A stretch of DNA of 64,000 nucleotides. Source: Branchiostoma lanceolatum. Lineage: Eukaryota; Chordata; Leptocardii; Amphioxiformes; Branchiostomatidae. This document shows, in pieces, positions 58,231 through 64,000 of this stretch; position 1 is the first letter of the stretch, and every line of letters starts with the position of its first letter. The stretch lies in NCBI RefSeq assembly GCF_035083965.1, contig NC_089727.1:7321501-7385500 (forward strand). The letters run 5' to 3'. A program made the translations under genes and the position numbers. Under the pieces are notes generated by a model. It did no database searches, was not told where the DNA came from, and was given only the letters and a program-made list of their open reading frames with translations.

Positions 58231-59575
58231 TGTATATATGTATTTGCAAACTGTGACGTATGCCACGCGTGTATCACGTGAGGTTTATTATGGGACATTT
58301 ATTTCTGCACAAAGTATGGCATCAGTCACTTATTCAATTGGCTGACTTTTGTCGTATTTCTGTTTTACTCTGTGTATTTGTGGTTGGCACTTGCGCCATG
58401 CTCCAGGCAAGTTTCGCGCCAGAATCATTTTGAGCTGTGTGGAACAGGTTCACGCAAGGAGGTTGTGTATTTAACCTCCTTGGTTCACGAGAGCCGTGTA
58501 CTAAACCTACCGTCCATTAATATTCAACCCTTCTTAATTTGCAGGGGCGTGTCCCCAGTCATTGACCTGAACACAGTAAAAGCACACAGTCAGCGTTTCG
58601 GCGAGGACTTTGTCAAGCAGACGTCTAGACTCAGCACTGTGTCACGAGGTATATTACGTGTAACACGTGAAGTCTATAATGGGAGTATGGCATCAGTCAC
58701 TTATTGAATTGATTAACTCGTGTCGCATTTCTGTTCTGTTATCTGTGGTTGACACTTGCGCCAAGTTCTAGACAAGTTTCGCGCCAGTTTCTTGAATCGT
58801 CAGAATGATTTCGGGGCCGTGTGGAACGGGTTCACTAGAGCCGTATGCAAAACCTGCCGCTCATCAATATTCAACCCTTCTTAACTTGCAGGGGCGTGTC
58901 TCAGGGTAATCAGACCGCAAAGGTACACAGCGTTTCTGCGAGGACTTTGTGCAGTAAAGTGTAACACGTGAGGTCGATCATATGACATATCTTTTTACAG
59001 AAAGTATGGCATCCGTCACTTATTAAACGGACTAACTCTTGTCGTATTTCTGTTCCAGTCTATGTTTTTGTGGTCGGCACTTGCGCCATGCTCCAGCCAT
59101 GTTTCGCTCCAGTTTGTAGAAGTGCCAGAATCATTTTGGGGCCGTTTGGAACAGGTTCACTACAGCCGTGTGCAAAACCTGCCGCTCATGTTAACCCATG
59201 TTAACTTGCAGGGGCATTGGCCTGTACACAGTATAAGTACACCGTCAGCGTTTCGACGAGGACTTTGTCAGGCCGACTTAGCACTGTGTCACGAGACATG
59301 GTACGTGTAACACGTGAGGTCTATCATGGGACATTTATTTTTACAGAAATTATGGCATCAGTCTCTTGATTAATTGACTAACTCGTGTCGCATTTCTGTT
59401 CTGTTATCTGTGGTTGACACTTGCGCCATGTTCCAGACAAGTTTCGCGCCAGTTTGTAGAATCGACAGAACCATTTTGGGGCCGTGTGGAACAGGTTCAC
59501 GAGAGCCGTGTGCAAAACCTGCCGCTCATTGATATTCAACCCTTGTTAACTTCAACCCTTGTCTCCTGCACACAA
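58230..59575 (+). repeat. Left arm of inverted array, about 340-base units
   Basis: Four units, marked by 'atggcatcagtcacttat' at about 58317, 58688, 59010 and 59353. Each unit carries 'cacttgcgccatg', 'agtttcgcgcc' (an E2F-like word), 'gtgtggaacaggttcac', 'gccgtgtgcaaaacctgcc' and 'cgaggactttgt'. The first unit has a 40-base foldback insertion (58455-58495). Oriented opposite to the right arm. Two units (59163-59174 and 59503-59514) hold an exact metal response element core on the minus strand. Confidence 0.85.
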
Positions 59576-60439
59576 TAAAAGGGTTAATATGTAGCCAGAC
59601 CGAACACTAGGGCATTCAGACATAGTTATAGGCACGTTAACCATGCGGAGCCGACGTCAGAAGTACTTTATGTTTTACTAACACGCATTAGATAGCGATT
59701 ACTTGACTGATTCGTTAACTACTTAATAGTCAGAGAGAAAAAACTGGTAAACATTATGATGTTTACTACTGACACTTATTGGGTTCGGCTTCTTTTTCCC
59801 AGACAGTGGGCACTAATTCTAATTTTGCTAATTGCAGAGCGTAAATCAAAGTTATAAAGAAATCAATACCCTACTTGTTCATGTTTCGACTATATCCCAC
59901 TACGCCCCAGATTAGTAATTGATCTTCCCTAACTTGTTGCCGCGATCATTTGTAGTCACCAGAGGCATCAACTTCTGCTTTCATCTCAAATCATACACGT
60001 AGACAGTGACAGCATGTGAATTTTGATCAAGCTAAATTACATGTTTATTTGAAAACAACGAACAATGATCAAGTTCGGGTAAACTACAAAGTGATCATAA
60101 CACATCTAAACAATCTATCTGCATATCTACAATGCACCTAACTAGAAGGTCATGTACGTTAAAGACATGACAAAACGATCCAAGTCAAGACAATGTATTG
60201 TAAGAACTAAACAGAGAACTAACGCTGCAAAACAGGTTACTAAAACAACACCTGACCCAAAATCCGCGGGATGCTGGGTTTTAATACTGGTGGGAAACCC
60301 AACTTCACTATGGTACAATGAACAGCCCTGAGTTACCAATGCAGCTGAGAGAAATAATGATGACCTGCAACACAGTTACATGAAGAAAGGGGTGTTTTCT
60401 GAAATAGTACATGACCAATGAAAACTGCTACGGTGTCAC
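59576..60439. other. Spacer between inverted arrays
   Basis: About 860 bases of non-repeated DNA between the two arms. No coding stretch or RNA gene recognised. Confidence 0.6.
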
Positions 60440-61880
60440 GTCTGATATGTCCTTTCTTGCACACGGCTCTCGTGAACCTGTTCCACACGGCCCGAAAATG
60501 ATTCAGACGATTTTACAAACTGGCGCGAAACTTGTGTAGAACATGGCGCAAGTGTCAACCACAGATAACAGAACAGAAATGCGACACGAGTCAATTGAAT
60601 TCAAGTGACTCATGCCATACTTTCTGTAAAAATTAATGTCCCATGATAGTGAACTCACGTGATACACGTAAAAATACCTGGTGACACAGTGCTGAGTCTG
60701 ACAAAGTCGTCGCCCAAACGCTGACCGCGACCGGCTTCGCATTGTAAACCTGCCTATAACTTGATTTATGTCTGAATGAACCGTGTTTTTGATACATATA
60801 AACCAGATAACTTGTTTGCAGGTCAATTACCCGGAGACATTCAGCCCCTGCAAGTTAACAGGCGTTGAATATTCATGAGCGGCAGGTTTTACACACGGCT
60901 CTAACGAACCTGTTCCACACGGCCACAAAATGGTTCTGACGATTTTACAAGCTGGCGCGAAACTTGTCTGGAGCATTGCGCATTGCAAGTGTCAACCACA
61001 AATAAACAGAACAGAAATACGACGCAAGTTAGTCAATTGAATAAGTGTCATAATGCCATACTTTCTGTAAAAAGATATGTCCCATGATTGACCTCACGTG
61101 TTACACGTAACATGCCTCGTGACACAGTGCCGCCTAACAAAGTCCTTACTGAGACGCTGTGTACCTTTACGGTCTGATTACCCGGAGACACGCCCCTGCA
61201 AGTTAACAAGGGTTGAATATTAATGAGCGGCAGTTTTTGCACACGGCTCGCGCGAACCTGTTCCACACGGCCCCAAAATGATTCTGACGATTTTACAAAC
61301 TGGCGCGAAACTTGTCTGGAACATGGCGCATGTGCCAACCACAAATACACCGAGTAGAATAGAAATACAACAAGAGAAAGTGAATTGAATGAGGGACTGA
61401 TGCCATACTTTCTGTAGAAAATATGACCCACGATTGACCTCACGTAATACACGTTACACGTGAACGCCTCGTGATACAGTGCTGATCGAGTCAGCCTGAC
61501 AAAGTCCTCGCAGAGACGCTGTTTACCTTTAGGGTATGATTACCTGGGGACACGCCCCTGTAAGGTGAAGGGTTGAATATTCATGAGTTTTGCACACGGG
61601 GTCACTGCCGGGTCTTGCACACGGACCTCGTTCCACACGGCCTCTAAATGATTCTGACCATTTTGCATACTGGCGGGAAACTTGTCTGGAACATGGCGCA
61701 AGTGTCAACCACAACTACACAGAGTAAAACAGAAATACGACAAGAGATAGTCAATTTTAAGTGACTGATGCAACACTTTCTGTCGAAATAAATGACCCGT
61801 AATGAAGCTCACGTGACACAAGCGTCCCAGACATACCTCGTGACACAGTGCCAGTCGAGCCACTCTCTCGCGAACTTTAA
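60440..61880 (-). repeat. Right arm of inverted array, next to ZIP gene
   Basis: Four units in reverse orientation, marked by 'atgccatactttctgt' at about 60616, 61057, 61395 and (changed) 61767. The last unit ends about 80 bases before the ZIP start codon. Each unit has 'tgcacacggctc' or a variant, 'ttccacacggcc', 'ctggcgcgaaac' and 'cacgtg'-containing words. The second unit carries an insertion at about 60730-60830. Confidence 0.85.
60459..61627 (+). promoter_or_regulatory. Repeated metal-response-element-like sites
   Basis: TGCACACGG occurs at 60459, 61238, 61591 and 61616 on the plus strand. The first two read TGCACACGGCTC, 11 of 12 bases of the MTF-1 consensus TGCRCNCGGCCC; all four match the TGCRCNC core. 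A fifth copy (about 60889) has lost the core (TACACAC). The nearest sites are about 340-370 bases upstream of the ZIP start codon. Function is inferred from motif and position only. Confidence 0.5.
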
Positions 61881-61958
61881 AGCCGAGACGGTGCCTTAAT
61901 CAACGCTGACCTCGTTACTTCATAAGTTCATATCAAGCTTGTCTAGCTACCCTGAAGG

Positions 61959-62975
61959 ATGGAACTGATCTACGTACAAGTTCTGACGCTGTTCGGACTT
62001 CTATTTTCATGTTTGGCGTCGTCCTTGATCCCGCTGGCGTTGGCACGGAGGGCGTCCAAAGTGAAAACGCTAAGCAACACCCTGAAGTCCCGCTTTCTAA
62101 GCAATGTCAACAGCTTTGTTGGGGGAGTCTTACTCGCCACATGTTTTCTTCACCTGCTGCCAGAAGTCAGGGAGGACCTTGAGATCCTGCACGGATACGG
62201 AATCGAGATCTTACACCACTACCCCATGGCGGAAGCGGTGACGTGCCTCGGGTTTTTAATCGTTCACCTGATCGACGGGTTGACACCCCATTGTTCACCT
62301 CAAGAGCAAAATTCGGCCCAAGACGAGCGTCAGGATCGATATCGACGTCGAGAATATCACAGCAATGAGGCTTATGCACGTGATGAGAACGAGATAGAGA
62401 TAGACGAGATGAGGGAGGAATCCAGTAAAACGGACAACGGGACAATCAAACCTTCGGAAGATGAACAAACCACAGAGCCACCGGACAGTTCTGTGGTCTC
62501 ACATGAGGAAAGTTCCGGTATGAGTAAGGTGCACACAATTCTGCTTCTAGTCGCTTTAAGCGTTCATGGGGCGTTAGAAGGCGTAGCAATCGGTCTCCAA
62601 CCCACACAAGCAGATCTGCTGTGGCTGTTCTTCGTAGTTGTCGTCCACAAATGCATCATAGCCCTGAGTCTTGGGCTGAACGTCGCAGCCGGTCCCCTGT
62701 CATGGCCGTATAAGGTCGTGACATGCGTAGTTTTCAGCGCATCGGGTCCTATAGGACAGGGCATCGGTCTCGTGGTAACCAAAACGGACGCCGGCGGTCT
62801 CGTCACCGGTATTTTACAGGGGGTGGCTACGGGAACTCTGGTACATGTCACTTTCATGGAGGTTCTGGCCAACGACATGAAGAGCAAAACTAGCAATTTG
62901 CTAAATGTGCTGTCTGTCGTCATCGGATTCGCCCTCATCGCAGGATTGACTTTCCTGCCGCACGGTGATCACTGA
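61959..62975 (+). CDS. SLC39A1: ZIP zinc transporter (SLC39A1-3 type)
   Basis: A single exon of 338 residues, typical for the ZIP II (SLC39A1/2/3) subfamily, although these are often spliced in vertebrates. It imports Zn2+ into the cytosol. About eight hydrophobic segments are visible. TM4 carries 'HGALEGVAIGLQ' (H203, E207) and TM5 'HKCIIALSLG' (H230), matching the metal-site pattern of human ZIP1 (HSVFEG and HK). The cytosolic loop between TM3 and TM4 is acidic (many E and D), not His-rich, so the usual regulatory zinc-binding loop is altered. The start ATG is the first after a stop-rich leader. The gene sits about 80 bases from an array of metal-response-like repeats. Which of ZIP1, 2 or 3 it corresponds to is unresolved. 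Confidence 0.92.
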   Translation: MELIYVQVLTLFGLLFSCLASSLIPLALARRASKVKTLSNTLKSRFLSNVNSFVGGVLLATCFLHLLPEVREDLEILHGYGIEILHHYPMAEAVTCLGFLIVHLIDGLTPHCSPQEQNSAQDERQDRYRRREYHSNEAYARDENEIEIDEMREESSKTDNGTIKPSEDEQTTEPPDSSVVSHEESSGMSKVHTILLLVALSVHGALEGVAIGLQPTQADLLWLFFVVVVHKCIIALSLGLNVAAGPLSWPYKVVTCVVFSASGPIGQGIGLVVTKTDAGGLVTGILQGVATGTLVHVTFMEVLANDMKSKTSNLLNVLSVVIGFALIAGLTFLPHGDH

Positions 62976-64000
62976 AAAGGACAATGGGTTAGTTTAGCCT
63001 CCATAGCAGGCTTTGAGCCGGCTTTTGGGGGGCTAAATAATACACTTTTTGCAGCCAGCCCGTAACTATCAGCCACCCCGTAACCATCTCACCGGTAGAG
63101 ATGGTTACGGGGTGGCTGATAGTTACGGGCTGGCTGCAAAAAGTGTATTATTAAGTCCCAAAAAAGCCGGTTCAAAGCCTGCTATGGAGGCTTATAGTGG
63201 ATGGCATTCGCATTATGCTAGGGTCACATTTCCAAGCCGGGGCCCGGCCAGGCAGCTTGTGGGAACGAAAACTTTCATATAAAAGACAACAATTAAGCAA
63301 GACACACAAAACATTTCAAAAATTACTGCTTACCATACGCCATGTATATTCTTGATATGCATTTTTTTCTCACGAGATCTTTTACCCAAAAAGCTATATA
63401 TTTTCCAAGCAAAAGACACGAATCCCAATCCTTAAACATGTACCTAGGACCCCTATCTGCCAGTCAAAGAGTTGACTTATGTATATGTTTATTTTTTTCT
63501 TCACTTATCTATTTGATATAATTTCACATTATGTCAACATTGATATGCAAATTCAAATCCTGATTTCATTCCATTCTGTTTTGTAATTAGTACTATTATG
63601 CCAAGGCACTTAGTTGGTTATATGATATTATGTTTGTGTTATCCAAGTTACTCCGGTTTTATATCAATTTGTAGCTCGCATAATGTTCTCTTATTTCTTG
63701 CAACCTTGTTTGAATTTTATGTTAACAACTCTGTTTAGGGTTTCCCCCCAGGGCTCATTGAAAATCGCCAGCTGCCGACATGATTCCCCCGGTGAAAAAA
63801 TAATTAATAGTGCTATAATGATATTCATGTATTGAGTGAAGGTGTACATTTTATAATTGACTAATCTGTAATCAAGAAGTTATTTCTATATCACGATATC
63901 AGTATAATTGTTTTGCATGTCGAGGGGCAGCTACATTGAGCTCCTCCATGCCACAGCATATTTTTCTTGTCATATTTAACAATTCCAACTACGCTCAGCA
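62976..64000. other. 3' flank of ZIP gene, no further gene seen
   Basis: Holds a 197-base hairpin element, then AT-rich DNA to the window end. No polyadenylation signal of standard form was seen nearby, so the 3' UTR may be longer than this window shows. Confidence 0.6.
62996..63192. mobile_element. Near-perfect 197-base palindrome
   Basis: The left arm from 'agcctccatagcaggcttt' to 'gtaaccatctc' is mirrored by the right arm from 'gagatggttacgg' to 'aaagcctgctatggaggct', around the loop 'accggta' (about 63091-63097). Pairing is broken only at a few places, mainly 'ttggggggctaaa' against 'ttaagtcccaaaa'. It lies 20 bases after the ZIP stop codon, so it is probably transcribed in the 3' UTR, where it would form a hairpin of about 90 base pairs. 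Confidence 0.85.

Overview
The window looks like nuclear DNA of a cephalochordate (amphioxus, Branchiostoma). Genes are split by GT-AG introns, the spaces between are full of short inverted-repeat elements and minisatellites, and one gene joins a CYP74-clan P450 to an animal lipoxygenase. The only CYP74-clan enzyme I recall from a deuterostome is amphioxus CYP440A1. All gene models below were spliced by eye. Reading frame and intron phase agree across every junction, but no transcript or database was consulted.

Layout. 1-2213: repeats only. 2214-12214 (minus): a nine-coding-exon CDP-alcohol phosphotransferase of the CHPT1/CEPT1 type. 12215-20608: repeat-rich, no gene found. 20609-40718: a cluster that looks immune-related. 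It holds an unrecognised two-exon gene (minus), two IFI44-family GTPase genes (minus), a third IFI44-family gene (plus) head to head with the second, and a RING-finger gene (plus). Two of the GTPases and the RING protein end in the same SAM-like domain. The head-to-head promoter and the RING promoter share a 27/28-base element. 40719-45503: no gene found, one TTAA-flanked MITE. 45515-55878 (plus): the 20-exon P450-lipoxygenase fusion, 1122 codons, with the visible catalytic residues of both halves intact. 55879-61958: no gene found; contains two arrays of about 340-base repeats in opposite orientation. 61959-62975 (plus): a single-exon ZIP zinc transporter directly downstream of the right-hand array. 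62976-64000: a 197-base hairpin element and AT-rich DNA.

How the genes may work together. The GTPase/RING cluster fits an amphioxus version of interferon-stimulated gene families, with GTPases and an E3 ligase carrying matching C-terminal modules and sharing promoter sequence. The fusion gene would supply a fatty acid hydroperoxide (lipoxygenase half) straight to a hydroperoxide-converting P450 (N-terminal half), giving allene oxides or epoxyalcohols. The array next to the zinc transporter repeats a close match to the metal response element. The phospholipid gene looks unrelated to its neighbours.
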